Positions 14,842-23,394 of a stretch of DNA of 64,000 nt are shown in pieces; position 1 is the first letter of the stretch; each line of letters starts with the position of its first letter. The position numbers were made by a program, and so were the translations under genes. Source of the DNA: Streptomyces sp. NBC_01481. Its GTDB lineage: Bacteria; Actinomycetota; Actinomycetes; Streptomycetales; Streptomycetaceae. The notes beneath the pieces were generated by a model. That model had not been told where the DNA came from and searched no databases. It worked only from the letters and a program-made list of their open reading frames with translations. The stretch is taken from NCBI RefSeq assembly GCF_026339995.1, contig NZ_JAPEPT010000001.1, positions 446,501 to 510,500 of the forward strand, given 5' to 3'.

Positions 14842-17211
14842 TTGAGTTATCTCACGCGTATCCGAACACGCTTCGGCGTGCGCGCGGCGATGATCGCCGT
14901 CAGCGCCGGACTGCTCGTCGGCGGACTGCCTCTGCTGGACGCCCAGGAAGCCGCCGCCGCGCCCCGGAACCGCTGCGACCAGAAGTACGGCACCCCGAAC
15001 ACCGCGCCGCCGGCCACCAGCCTGCCCGGCGGCAACAACCGGGACGCCACCCCGAGCGCCGAGCAGTACGTCTACGACTACGACAACCCTTCCCTCGGCT
15101 ACGACGGGCTCCAGCTCCCTGCCAGCCAGCGGGAGCTTGCGGCCTACGGCAAGGACCCCAAGAAGTGGCCCAACGACCGCCACAAGCAGATCTACGCGCG
15201 CTGGAACCGCAACCAGGCCAACACTGATGCGTCCAAGCGGTGGCCGAAGGCCGACTTCGGCGGATGGCTGGAGGCGACCATCCGCCTCGAAGGCAACGGC
15301 AAGCGCGGCGCCGGCTTCGAGCGCCAGGTCACCACGCACTACAAGCTCGGTGGCCCGGAGTGGCTGTGCCAGGGCTCGCTGAAGGCGCTCGACAAGAAGC
15401 TGTACAACGAGCTGAAGGCAGAACTCGGGGACAAGTTCCCGAACAAGGACCGCCGGTTCGACGCGATCAACCGGCAGACCAAGACCATCTACGAGTTCAA
15501 GGCGGGAGGGAGGTTCGACTACAAGGAGATACACGTCGACAAGGCCCTCGCCCGCCGGGGCTGGAAGGTCGTCTACATCTTCGGTGAGGAGCCCGACGAC
15601 CTCACCAAGCGGAAGCTCGCCGAGGTCGACGCAGACGGCAAGGGTAAGATCAGCCGCTACAAGCACGCCGCGACACCCAGCCCGAAGTACAACAACAACA
15701 CCGGCTACAACAAGCCCGCCGGCCAGATGAACCCGGGCTGCCAGACCACCGGCACGGTCACCCTCGCGGCCCGCGCGGGCGGCATCTGCTCCAGCAACGG
15801 CGCCGCGGACCGCATGGTCAACGGCTCCCCCAAGAACCAGGACCAGGCCCGGCGCATCGCCCAGGCCGAGCGCGGAGGCGCGAACGGCTCCCAGCGCATG
15901 CGCGGCCCTGGCGGCGTCGACTTCTCCACCCTGGAGCTGCGCTACGTCGGCACCCCGGTCAAGGGCAAGGGCCTGGACTACTCCTACAAGGCCGGGATCA
16001 GCCCCGACCCGGACGAGAACCCCTCCTTCGGCGGTAAGGAGAAGGCCCAGCTCGTCTCGGACTCCTTCTTCACGTGGATGGCGCTCACCCCGGAGAAGTT
16101 CTGGGTGAACCTCAACCCGGACCAGCCGGACAAGATCATGGACGCCAAGTTCGGCAGGACCGACGCCGGCAGGGTCCTGCTGGAAGCCGACCTTCGGATG
16201 AAGCACGACTTCTACGGGGCGATGGACCCCAAGACCGATCTCGGCAAGCGGTTCTGGGACTCGCTGGCCCGCCGGAACGGAGCCCCGTGTCTGCACGGGA
16301 TGCGCAACTGGATCGAGCCCGAGCCCGCCCAGGTGCGTGAGCAGGACGGCGGCATCTACATCCTCGACGCGCCGATGAAGCTCAACTCCGTTCCGCAGGA
16401 GACCAACACCCCCGGCCCGGGCGGCAAGGGCTGTGACCTGACCAAGGCGGAGATCGACCACAACCAGCGCGTGGTCGAGACGATGATCGTTCCCGAGGTC
16501 AAGAAGCAGATCAACAGCGCTCCTCAGTACGCCGACCTGCGCCGCGTCTACACCTCCCGGGTGGCGGCAGAGTGGATCCGGCAGCAGGACGCAAAGAAGC
16601 CGACCGACTTCCACAAGATCATCAACAGCAACGACGTGACCAGCTGGCCCCTGCGCGGCGAGAACAAGAACTGGGACCGGAACGACGTCTTCCAGAAGTA
16701 CGTGAAGATCTTCAAGGAAGGCGAGTTCAAGTACAACCTGGAGTACGGCGGCGAGGTCTACGTCTACAGCGTCGGCGGTGTGGACTTCTCCAAGGCTCCC
16801 AAGAAGAACATCACTAAGGTCCGCTTCGACGTCGAGAACCCGCGCCTGCCGCAGATCACCGACCGCTCGAAGATCGCCCCGCGTGACTACCGCGACACCG
16901 GGACGCAGTTCCTGGGCGGCAACACCGACGTCAAGCCGTCCGGCGACCCCAAGCCGGACCCGACACCGACGCCGACCGGAACCGGCAAGCCGGACCCCTC
17001 GTCCACGCCGACGGACCCGTCCAGCCCGGCCCCGTCCACCCCGGCACCGACCGGCGGCAGCAACACCACCCCGCCCAAGGACGACGATGACGGCGGCCTC
17101 GCCGACACCGGCGCCCAGGTCGGCCTGATCGCCGGAATCGCCGCAGCCCTCCTCGCGGCCGGTGGCGGTCTGGTGTGGTGGAAGCGCCGCAGGCAGACCG
17201 CACAGCACTGA
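14842..17211 (+). CDS. LAxTG-anchored surface protein with PD-(D/E)XK-like motif
   Basis: A 789-residue exported protein. The N-terminal signal peptide (RIRTRFGVRAAMIAVSAGLL, cleavage near AAAA) is followed by a long unique ectodomain. The C-terminus is a sortase sorting signal: a Pro/Thr linker, LADTG near residue 752, a hydrophobic helix and KRRRQ. LAxTG is the substrate motif of class E sortases, one of which is encoded at 44154. Around residues 205-245 the ectodomain reads RRFDAINRQTKTIYEFKAG followed by a helix and GWKVVYIFGE, a D-(X)n-E-X-K arrangement like PD-(D/E)XK nuclease folds. Enzymatic activity is inference only. The start is TTG 14842 with a weak AGGGA site; GTG at about 14878 is an alternative. 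Confidence 0.75.
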   Translation: MSYLTRIRTRFGVRAAMIAVSAGLLVGGLPLLDAQEAAAAPRNRCDQKYGTPNTAPPATSLPGGNNRDATPSAEQYVYDYDNPSLGYDGLQLPASQRELAAYGKDPKKWPNDRHKQIYARWNRNQANTDASKRWPKADFGGWLEATIRLEGNGKRGAGFERQVTTHYKLGGPEWLCQGSLKALDKKLYNELKAELGDKFPNKDRRFDAINRQTKTIYEFKAGGRFDYKEIHVDKALARRGWKVVYIFGEEPDDLTKRKLAEVDADGKGKISRYKHAATPSPKYNNNTGYNKPAGQMNPGCQTTGTVTLAARAGGICSSNGAADRMVNGSPKNQDQARRIAQAERGGANGSQRMRGPGGVDFSTLELRYVGTPVKGKGLDYSYKAGISPDPDENPSFGGKEKAQLVSDSFFTWMALTPEKFWVNLNPDQPDKIMDAKFGRTDAGRVLLEADLRMKHDFYGAMDPKTDLGKRFWDSLARRNGAPCLHGMRNWIEPEPAQVREQDGGIYILDAPMKLNSVPQETNTPGPGGKGCDLTKAEIDHNQRVVETMIVPEVKKQINSAPQYADLRRVYTSRVAAEWIRQQDAKKPTDFHKIINSNDVTSWPLRGENKNWDRNDVFQKYVKIFKEGEFKYNLEYGGEVYVYSVGGVDFSKAPKKNITKVRFDVENPRLPQITDRSKIAPRDYRDTGTQFLGGNTDVKPSGDPKPDPTPTPTGTGKPDPSSTPTDPSSPAPSTPAPTGGSNTTPPKDDDDGGLADTGAQVGLIAGIAAALLAAGGGLVWWKRRRQTAQH

Positions 17212-17240
17212 CCTGACGCTGTCACCCGGCACAGACACTT

Positions 17241-17280
17241 CGGCCCCTGTACCCGCTCATCGCAGCGGGCGCGGGGGCCG
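17241..17280 (+). terminator. Terminator-like hairpin
   Basis: CGGCCCC...CCCGCT and AGCGGG...GGGGCCG form a two-part stem between the surface-protein gene and the convergent SDR gene. Confidence 0.55.
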
Positions 17281-17320
17281 ACGTGTTCATGAGGCGTGTT
17301 TCCACAATTGACCAGGCAGG

Positions 17321-18178
17321 TCAACTGGCTGCCCTGTGTGCGATTTCTTCTTCCGTGGCCCGCCACACGGCATCGCGCTCGTCCGCGTCCTGGAGGTACC
17401 TGCTCGGCACGGCCCTCTTGAGGCGCCGCTGATAAAGACCCGAAGGGTGTTCGCCGGCGGCCAAGTTGACGACGTCTCGGGCCGCTTGGGCCACAGAGCT
17501 TCCGATGAGGTAGCTCGAGAGCATGAACGCGCTGCGCGTAAGGAAAGGCAACGGAGCGGTCAATCCGGTTCCGCGCACCGGCCCAGGGCCGTACACGTAA
17601 CTGCGGATGCCCTTTTCGCCGTAGCGTTCCTGGAAGTCGATTCCCAAGTAGTCGTTGGCGATCGAGATGGTCTCGATGGCCTTCATGCTCGAGTATCTGA
17701 CCTCGCCGTGGAGGTTGGTCCGGTCCAGTTGCTTGGTGACCGAACCGCCTCCTGAAACCGCGATGATCCGCGCGTCCCGGCCCTCCAGGACCGGGAGAAA
17801 GAGATTGTTGAGGTAAAAGCGGGCAAGGTACTGCGTGGCATACGTGAGCTCCGCGCCTTCGGCAGTGAGCGTGCGCCGTACGGCCGTGCCTCCGGCAGAG
17901 TGCACCAGGATGTCGAGAGCCTCGTAGCGTTCCATGTACGCTTCGGCGAACTCCCGCGTGCTACTCATCAAAGACAGGTCCGCTGTCAGGACGTCGACCG
18001 TGGAACCGGTCTCACGCCGGATCCTGTCCGCCGCCTCGGAGGCCACTCTCTCGCGACGTCCCGTTATGACGATGTCTGCCCCGAGGCGGGCAAGTTCCAT
18101 GGCCGCGTATTCACCAATTCCGGCCGAGCCTCCCGTGATGAGAACACGCTTGCCGCTCAGCGTCGTTTCGTTGGTCAT
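17321..18178 (-). CDS. Short-chain dehydrogenase/reductase
   Basis: A 285-residue NAD(P)-dependent oxidoreductase. The cofactor motif is TGGSAGIG near residue 15, with GRR at the end of the second strand suggesting NADPH preference. NNAG is replaced by HSAGG, and the catalytic Tyr-Lys pair is in RYSSMK. The ATG at 18178 has GAGGGA 9 bases upstream; an in-frame extension to 18259 lacks a signal. It is 134 bases downstream of the OYE-family gene in the same direction, and the pair is divergent from a TetR regulator, so it is probably the second gene of a TetR-controlled unit acting on a small carbonyl or quinone substrate (inference). Confidence 0.88.
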   Translation of the reverse strand: MTNETTLSGKRVLITGGSAGIGEYAAMELARLGADIVITGRRERVASEAADRIRRETGSTVDVLTADLSLMSSTREFAEAYMERYEALDILVHSAGGTAVRRTLTAEGAELTYATQYLARFYLNNLFLPVLEGRDARIIAVSGGGSVTKQLDRTNLHGEVRYSSMKAIETISIANDYLGIDFQERYGEKGIRSYVYGPGPVRGTGLTAPLPFLTRSAFMLSSYLIGSSVAQAARDVVNLAAGEHPSGLYQRRLKRAVPSRYLQDADERDAVWRATEEEIAHRAAS

Positions 18179-18312
18179 GCCTGTTGTCCCTCTTGGATTT
18201 CGTTCTGCCTGGCTTTGAAGGAAGCTGCGGCCGGATCTGACCGGCCGCCGCTGGTCCACGGTTCAGGGTCCGGCTCCACCTGCGGGCAGTGCCCGTTGAC
18301 GGAGTGGCGCGG

Positions 18313-19617
18313 TCAGCCATGTGGCCGACGTCGTCGCTTCCGTGGGCCCGAAAAGGTCATGCCAAGCCTGGGCGCCAGAATGTCGCGCATGGTGACAAAC
18401 GTGGCGATGAGCAAAGCGGCGGCGGTGCCTCGCTTCGGCCTGACATCTTTACCGCGGCCGAGGCGGGCCAATTGCTGCTGGTGCCAGGCACTGTCGAGGA
18501 ACGCATCGACAGCCTTGCGGCCCGTGTTCCGCGGCCGGGCCGAGCTTCGTTCAGCGCTGCCGGCCAGCAGATCACGGGGGAAGCCGGGGTCGTGGGTTAT
18601 CGGCCGGGCGAGACCGACGACGTCCACCGCGCCACCGGTCAGTGCGTCAATCATGACCTGGCGGGTCCTGAAACCGCCGGTCAGCATCATGGGTACGGTC
18701 ACGTCCCTGGAGAACCGTTCGGCGAACTCCATGAAGTAGGCCTCGCGTTGACGGGTCGACTCGCGCGGCGAGGTTCCCGCGAACATGGCGGTGTTTTCGT
18801 AGGTGCCCCCCGAGATTTCGATGAGGTCGACACCTTCCGCCTCCAGGGCCTTGGCCACGGCCAGGGAGTCATCGGGCTCGAATCCACCGCGCTGGAAGTC
18901 GGCGGAATTGAGCTTGACGGCGACCATGAAATCGTCGGGGGTCACCGTCTTGACAGCCCGGAACACCTCGATCAGCAGCCGCATACGGTTCTCCAGCGAG
19001 CCACCCCACCGGTCGGTGCGCCGGTTGCTCAGCGGGGACAAGAACTGGTTGAGGAGGTAGCCGTGGGCGGCGTGCAGCTGAACTCCGTGGAAGCCGGCGG
19101 CCGCGGCGACCTCGGCGGCGCGGGCGAACCGGCCGATGATGTCCGCGATCTCCTCTTCCCGCAGGGCGCGTGGGGGACGGAAGAGGCGATCGGCACCCGT
19201 GGACAGGGGAACGGAGGAGGGTGCCACGACGTCCTGCCGACGTCCCGGCAGTGTGTTGCCGCGCATGCTCTGCCTGCCGGGATGCGAGAGCTGCAGGATG
19301 AAGCGGGCCGGCGTACCGGCGGTCACGGCCGACCAGCGACGAAGCGCGTCGATGTGGCGGTCGTCCTCGATCACGACATTGCGCGGCGCCTCGAGCGACG
19401 AGCCGTCGACCATGACGTTGCCGCTGATCACCAGGCCGACGCCGGACGCCGCCATGGCCCGGTATGCCTGGATGAGCTGTGCGGTGGGGGCACCGAACCT
19501 GTCGGCCAGGTGCTCGCTGGTCGCCGCCTTGGCGAGTCGATTGGGCAAGGTGAGGCCGCAGCCCAGGGTGAGGGCTGACGACAGCGCGGCCTGGCCCGCA
19601 TGCGGCGAAGGTGACAT
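18313..19617 (-). CDS. Old Yellow Enzyme family NADH:flavin oxidoreductase
   Basis: A 434-residue FMN enzyme of the OYE family (2,4-dienoyl-CoA reductase/xenobiotic reductase branch). Recognisable features are the N-terminal LTLPNRLAKAATSE, LQLSHPGRQ, and the substrate-binding HxxH signature LHAAHGYLLNQFLSPLSN followed by RTDRWGGSLENR. The FMN phosphate region is MMLTGGFRTR...VDVVGLARP. The last 80 residues form an extra helical, basic C-terminal tail ending in RKRRRRPHG. It reduces activated C=C bonds or quinones; the actual substrate is unknown. It is divergent from the TetR gene at 19754, with twin operators between them. ATG 19617 is chosen because it begins the conserved fold. Confidence 0.88.
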   Translation of the reverse strand: MSPSPHAGQAALSSALTLGCGLTLPNRLAKAATSEHLADRFGAPTAQLIQAYRAMAASGVGLVISGNVMVDGSSLEAPRNVVIEDDRHIDALRRWSAVTAGTPARFILQLSHPGRQSMRGNTLPGRRQDVVAPSSVPLSTGADRLFRPPRALREEEIADIIGRFARAAEVAAAAGFHGVQLHAAHGYLLNQFLSPLSNRRTDRWGGSLENRMRLLIEVFRAVKTVTPDDFMVAVKLNSADFQRGGFEPDDSLAVAKALEAEGVDLIEISGGTYENTAMFAGTSPRESTRQREAYFMEFAERFSRDVTVPMMLTGGFRTRQVMIDALTGGAVDVVGLARPITHDPGFPRDLLAGSAERSSARPRNTGRKAVDAFLDSAWHQQQLARLGRGKDVRPKRGTAAALLIATFVTMRDILAPRLGMTFSGPRKRRRRPHG

Positions 19618-19683
19618 GAGCTCGCAGATGCCTCTCTGAGAAACGCCGCCGTGCGGCGTATCTGGACAACGCACATGGACGTC

Positions 19684-19736
19684 GTACAGGGAATTCCTGT
19701 ACAAGGTACATGGACACCGTACAGGTGAACCTGTAC
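19684..19736. promoter_or_regulatory. Twin operator sites between OYE and TetR genes
   Basis: Two near-perfect palindromes in tandem: GTACAGGGAATTCCTGTAC (19684-19702) and GTACAGGTGAACCTGTAC (19719-19736), each followed by AAGGTACA. Their centres are about 34 bp apart, roughly three helical turns. The location in a 136-bp divergent intergenic region beside a TetR gene makes them the likely TetR operators controlling both directions. Confidence 0.8.
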
Positions 19737-19753
19737 AAGGTACAGTCATCGGC

Positions 19754-20446
19754 ATGGTGAAGAAGCGGGACACTGCTGAGGCGCGTGAGCGGCTGAGTCG
19801 GGACGCCATCGTGACGGGCGCCATCGCTCTGGCTGACGCCGAGGGCCTGGGGGCGGTCACCATCCGGCGGCTCGCTCAAGCTCACAGCGTGACGCCCATG
19901 GCGCTGTACTGGCACTTCAAGGACAAGGACCAGCTGCTCGACGGAATCGCCGAGCGACTGTTCAGCGAGGTTCAGTTCCCGCCCGCCGACTCCGCGCCCT
20001 GGGACGATCAGCTTCGGGCACTGCTCATGGCGCTGGTCGCGGCACTGCGACCCCACCCTGCGGTTGCCTCGCTTGCCCGCGCCTCCGTCCTGTCCTGCGA
20101 GCCCGGACTGGCAGTCGCGGAGCACACTCTCTCGCTGCTGCGCCAGGCAGGCTTCGATGCGGACAAGTCCGCAGAAATCGGCGGCTTCCTGCTCACCGCC
20201 GTAGTGACGCTGGTGTCCGACGAGCCGGGCTTGGCGTACGGAGCCGACGCCGAAGCCCGCGAAGACGCCATGCGCGTCAAGCGAGCCTCCCTCAGCGCTC
20301 TGTCACCTCGCCGCCACCCCAACGTGGTCGCTTCCGCGGAAGCTCTGGCGGCGTGCACGGGCCCGGAGGCCAACCATGAGCTGGGCATCGACATGCTGGT
20401 GACCGGCATCGTGTGCATGGCGGAAGGGCGCGTCACCAGCCGCTGA
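19754..20446 (+). CDS. TetR/AcrR family transcriptional regulator
   Basis: A 230-residue repressor. The N-terminal helix-turn-helix is residues 14-60 (ALADAEGLGAVTIRRLAQAHSVTPMALYWHFKDKDQLLDGI), the strongly conserved TetR pattern. The C-terminal ligand domain is of the TetR_C_1 type. It is divergent from the OYE/SDR pair, and its own promoter overlaps the twin GTACAGG palindromes, so autoregulation and repression of the oxidoreductases are expected, with release by a small ligand. The ATG at 19754 has no strong Shine-Dalgarno sequence, and translation from a short leader is possible. Confidence 0.9.
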   Translation: MVKKRDTAEARERLSRDAIVTGAIALADAEGLGAVTIRRLAQAHSVTPMALYWHFKDKDQLLDGIAERLFSEVQFPPADSAPWDDQLRALLMALVAALRPHPAVASLARASVLSCEPGLAVAEHTLSLLRQAGFDADKSAEIGGFLLTAVVTLVSDEPGLAYGADAEAREDAMRVKRASLSALSPRRHPNVVASAEALAACTGPEANHELGIDMLVTGIVCMAEGRVTSR

Positions 20447-20612
20447 GTGCCCGTTGCGGGCGTCAGTAGAGGAGGGGCGGCGGACCACTCGATCCGTCAC
20501 TCGACCCCGTTATCCGGGCAGATGCCTGTCTCACCAGCGATTCCGCATCGTGGGGACCGCAGATCAGATTCACTCGATCGAGCAAGCTGTCTCTTCCCGG
20601 AGGTGCCGTTCG

Positions 20613-20975
20613 ATGACCGAGCTGACCGACGCGACGAAGACGCCGGGGAGCCTCGACCCCTCAGGCTTCGAGGATCTGTTCAGCCGGGTAGTCGACGGCG
20701 ACCAGGTCGACTTCGTACGGCCCTTGGAGGACTCGGGCCGCCTCGTCTGGGTCGCGTATGACAGCGGGAATCCGCTCGGAACCCTCACCGGGTCGGTGGA
20801 TGCCGAGGGTGTTTCGTGGCGGCTGTCGACCACCCACGAGCATCACCGGATCCTCGACGATGCCGTGCGGGCCCTGCGTCGGCCGGCCTCATGGCCGCGT
20901 GAGCGGGCTCAGGTCGCCCGGTGGGCCCGCCCGACGCCTGCCTCGCCGGCCGCGAGGAGACCGCCGCCTATCTGA
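20613..20975 (+). CDS. Hypothetical protein, probably truncated or chimeric
   Basis: A 120-residue reading frame with a good GGAGG site 9 bases before its ATG. The first 90 residues look like genuine coding (MTELTDATKTPGSLDPSGFEDLFSRVV..., ending HHRILDDAVRALR), but I recognise no family. The last 30 residues (RRPASWPRERAQVARW and so on) run over the beginning of a DegT aminotransferase fragment in another frame and are probably not native sequence. It looks as if a deletion joined the 5' part of one gene to the 3' part of another. Confidence 0.5.
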   Translation: MTELTDATKTPGSLDPSGFEDLFSRVVDGDQVDFVRPLEDSGRLVWVAYDSGNPLGTLTGSVDAEGVSWRLSTTHEHHRILDDAVRALRRPASWPRERAQVARWARPTPASPAARRPPPI

Positions 20976-21382
20976 CCAACGAACTCAGCCAGATACCTGG
21001 GCTGGAGGTCACCCCCATGCCCGAGGGGGTGAAGTCGTCCTGGTACGCGTTGACGGCCAGCTACCAGCCCGACCAGCTCGGCGGCCTGCCCATCGACCGG
21101 TTCCACGAGGCCCTCCTAGCGGAAGGTGCGACCGAGTTCGACCTGCCCGGCTCCACTCGCCCCCTGAACCAACTCCCGCTCTACCAGCACCCCTCCCACC
21201 TCTTCCCCGGCTACCCGGACACCCGCAGCCGCTACCGGCCTGGCGACTTCCCCGTCGCCGAGAAGGCGCACACGCACACGATCAAGCTGCCTGTCTGGCA
21301 CCGTGAACAGGATCTGGAACTGGCCGAGCAGTACGTCAGCGCGGCCAGGAAGGTCAGCGAACACCACAAGGAGCTTCTGTGA
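20903..21382 (+). pseudogene. C-terminal fragment of a DegT/DnrJ/EryC1/StrS-type aminotransferase
   Basis: About 155 codons encode only the small C-terminal domain of a PLP-dependent sugar aminotransferase-like protein (GREETAAYLTNELSQIPGLEV, then FHEALLAEGATEFDLPGSTRPLN and KLPVWHREQDLELAEQY). The PLP-binding lysine domain, about 250 residues, is missing, and a stop lies just upstream in frame (20900-20902). The TGA overlaps the GTG start of the NUDIX gene (GTGA), with AAGGAG before it, so the fragment's 3' end preserves the original translational coupling. It could still be translated from GTG 20921, but not as an active enzyme. Confidence 0.7.
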
Positions 21383-21816
21383 CCGTGACCTCCGACCTCG
21401 CCCGAACCCTGGCAGAGGAGGCCGAAGCCGAAGGCATCACCACCTTCGTGGCCGCGGCCGTCGTCACCGACGCCGACCGCATCCTCCTGGTCCGCCGCCA
21501 GCCGGACGACTTCATGGGCGGCCTGTGGGAGATCCCCTCCGGGCACGTGGACGCCGGGGAGACCATCCTGGACGCGGCCCGCCGCGAGACACGGGAGGAG
21601 ACCGGCCTGACCGTCTCCTCCGTGGACCGCTACCTCGGGCACTTCGACTACGAGAACAGCCGCGGCACCACCACCCGCCAGTTCAACTTCGCCGTCACCG
21701 TCGCCGAGACCGGGCCGGTCATCCTGACCGAACACGACCTGCATCAGTGGGCGGCCCCGACCGGTGACCTGCCAGGCGTCACCGACGGCGTACGGAAGAT
21801 CCTGGCCAGCGCGTAG
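21379..21816 (+). CDS. NUDIX hydrolase
   Basis: A 145-residue pyrophosphohydrolase of nucleoside diphosphates linked to another moiety. The NUDIX box GHVDAGETILDAARRETREETGL fits GX5EX7REUXEEXGU exactly. Upstream, ADRILLVRRQPDDFMGGLWEIPSG is the usual strand leading to the box. It starts at GTG 21379, overlapping the stop of the aminotransferase fragment, and was therefore originally translated as the second gene of that operon. A strong GC-rich hairpin follows. The real substrate cannot be inferred. Confidence 0.9.
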   Translation: MTVTSDLARTLAEEAEAEGITTFVAAAVVTDADRILLVRRQPDDFMGGLWEIPSGHVDAGETILDAARRETREETGLTVSSVDRYLGHFDYENSRGTTTRQFNFAVTVAETGPVILTEHDLHQWAAPTGDLPGVTDGVRKILASA

Positions 21817-21839
21817 GAACCACGGCGCCCCCTCCCGTT

Positions 21840-21873
21840 CGGCCCGCCCCTCCCAGAGACGGGGGGCGGGCCG
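21840..21873. terminator. Bidirectional terminator hairpin
   Basis: Arms CGGCCCGCCCC and GGGGCGGGCCG are perfect over 11 bp, between the convergent NUDIX gene and the HTH coiled-coil gene. Confidence 0.7.
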
Positions 21874-21880
21874 TCTGGGG

Positions 21881-22297
21881 TCATCCAGGCGGCGGCCCGG
21901 CTGTCGGTAGGACCGCGAGGGTGCCCTGCCGGGCGAGCTCGGCCCGCAGACGCTGGTTGTCGAGGGTGAGGCCCTGCACGCGCTGGGCGAGGGCGTCGAC
22001 GGAACGGCGAAGAGCGGTGATCTCCTCGTGGCGTGCGCGTCGAGCCTCACGGACTTCGCCCTGCAATTCCCTGATCTGCTCCCGCAGGGTCACCGGGATG
22101 TCCGGGTCACCGCTGCGTTCGTCAACGCGCTGGCGGAAGGCTTGCAGCACGTCACCGGCGCGGTAGGCGGTCGCCCGGCTGACTTGGGCCTCGCGGGCCA
22201 GGGCGGCGACCGTCAGGCTGCCGTCGCTGCGCTGTGAGCAGCCGGCCAGGAGTCGCTGGGCGGCCTGGTCAAGGGCTGTCTGGGCCGCCGGGGTCAC
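21881..22297 (-). CDS. HTH protein with C-terminal coiled coil
   Basis: A 138-residue protein. The N-terminal half has a helix-turn-helix pattern (LTVAALAREAQVSRATAYR, residues 29-47). The C-terminal half is a long coiled coil (REQIRELQGEVREARRARHE, then LAQRVQGLTLDNQRLRAEL). The arrangement recalls KfrA-like proteins and the small DUF6262-type helpers found beside Tn554-type recombinases, but no recombinase is present here, so the link is not established. It starts at GTG 22297. Upstream sequence continues straight into a DUF6879 remnant in the opposite direction. Confidence 0.7.
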   Translation of the reverse strand: MTPAAQTALDQAAQRLLAGCSQRSDGSLTVAALAREAQVSRATAYRAGDVLQAFRQRVDERSGDPDIPVTLREQIRELQGEVREARRARHEEITALRRSVDALAQRVQGLTLDNQRLRAELARQGTLAVLPTAGPPPG

Positions 22298-22305
22298 GCA
22301 TCATC

Positions 22306-22599
22306 TCGGAGCCTGTCAGCGAATACATCCGGTGGGAGCACTACGTCACGACTGCCAATGTCACGGCAGGTGAGCAAGTGCGCTGGTTGCCACGTCGGCT
22401 GGCCACAGACATTGCTCTTCCAGGGAATGACTTCTGGCTCTTCGACGGCGCTCTGTTGCGGGTCCACCACTTCGACGGCGACGGCGCCGTGGTGGAAGAC
22501 GAACTCACCGACGCCCCAGCCCTGCTGAAGCTCTGTGCCGCCGCGTTCGAAACCGTGTGGGATCGCGCGACCACGCACGATCAGTACCCGATCCGATAG
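22306..22599 (+). pseudogene. C-terminal fragment of a DUF6879 family protein
   Basis: About 97 codons carry the DUF6879 C-terminus: EPVSEYIRWEHYVTTANV, GEQVRWLPRRLATDIALPGN, DFWLFDGALLRVHHFDGDG, then LCAAAFETVWDRATTHDQY. The N-terminal half of the usual ~170-residue protein is missing and there is no start codon in a sensible place. In Streptomyces, DUF6879 genes sit directly upstream of XRE/DUF5753 regulators, which is the order kept here. Confidence 0.7.
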
Positions 22600-22611
22600 C
22601 CCCTCCGACAG

Positions 22612-23325
22612 GTGACTGAGTCCGCGTCGTCCAGCGTGCAAGCCGCACGAGCCGAGCTCGCCGAGCGTCTGCGGGAGGTACGGCTGGACGCCGGCATCAC
22701 AAAGCGGGAACTGGCAGCTCGGTGCGGATGGCACGAGTCGAAGTCGTCGCGCATCGAGAGTGCCAAGACGCCACCGTCGGATGCGGACATCAGGTTGTGG
22801 TGCGTCGCTTGTGGAGCCGAAGCGCAGGCTCCCGACCTCGTTGCGGCGAACCGGCAGGCCGACTCCATGTACGTCCAGTGGAGGCGGCTCCAGCGCACCG
22901 GGCTCAAGAGGCTGCAGCAGGCAAACCTTCCGCTGTACAAGCGGACCAAGCACTTCAAGGTCTACTGCTCCAACGTGGTGCCCGGCTTCCTGCAGACGCC
23001 CGGCTACGCCACGGCGCTGCTGCGGGCCATCTCTACGTTCCGTGGCATCCCGGACGACGTGGCCGAAGCAGTAGTCGCGCGTATGGACCGCTCACGAATC
23101 GTGCGAGAAGGGGACCACCGCTTCGCAATAGTCATCGAAGAGACGGTTCTGCGCTATCGCATCGGGGACGCCGGAGTCATGGCCGGCCAACTGGGCTCAT
23201 TGCTCTCCGCGATGGATCTGCCGTCCGTGTCGCAGTTGGAACCACTTCGCCGGCGACGGGTCGTCCATGGGCGGGGAGATCAGCGAAGCCCCTTCGGCTG
23301 CGAAACTGTGTGCCGAGGCCTTTGA
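22612..23325 (+). pseudogene. Truncated XRE/DUF5753 regulator joined to a DUF6879 tail
   Basis: The first ~205 codons (GTG 22612) are a helix-turn-helix XRE domain (LREVRLDAGITKRELAARCGWHESKSSRIE) and most of a DUF5753 ligand domain (VVPGFLQTPGYATALLRAI, EETVLRYRIGD). After PSVSQ the frame is disrupted. From 23237 to 23398, in another frame, it reads WNHFAGDGSSMGGEIS...KLCAEAFEAVWSRAIPHDQY, the end of a second DUF6879 gene. One deletion thus removed the regulator's C-terminus and the neighbour's N-terminus. The DUF6879 tail's TGA overlaps the GTG of the next regulator gene. Confidence 0.7.
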
Positions 23326-23394
23326 GGCAGTGTGGTCGCGCGCGATCCCACACGACCAATACAAGATCCCCGAGCAGGAAGGAACGGCTTGCCC

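Noticed and set aside
14812..17238. 808-codon minus-strand open frame opposite the LAxTG protein
   Set aside because: Antisense shadow without ribosome-binding site or recognisable domain; the plus strand has signal peptide and sorting signal.
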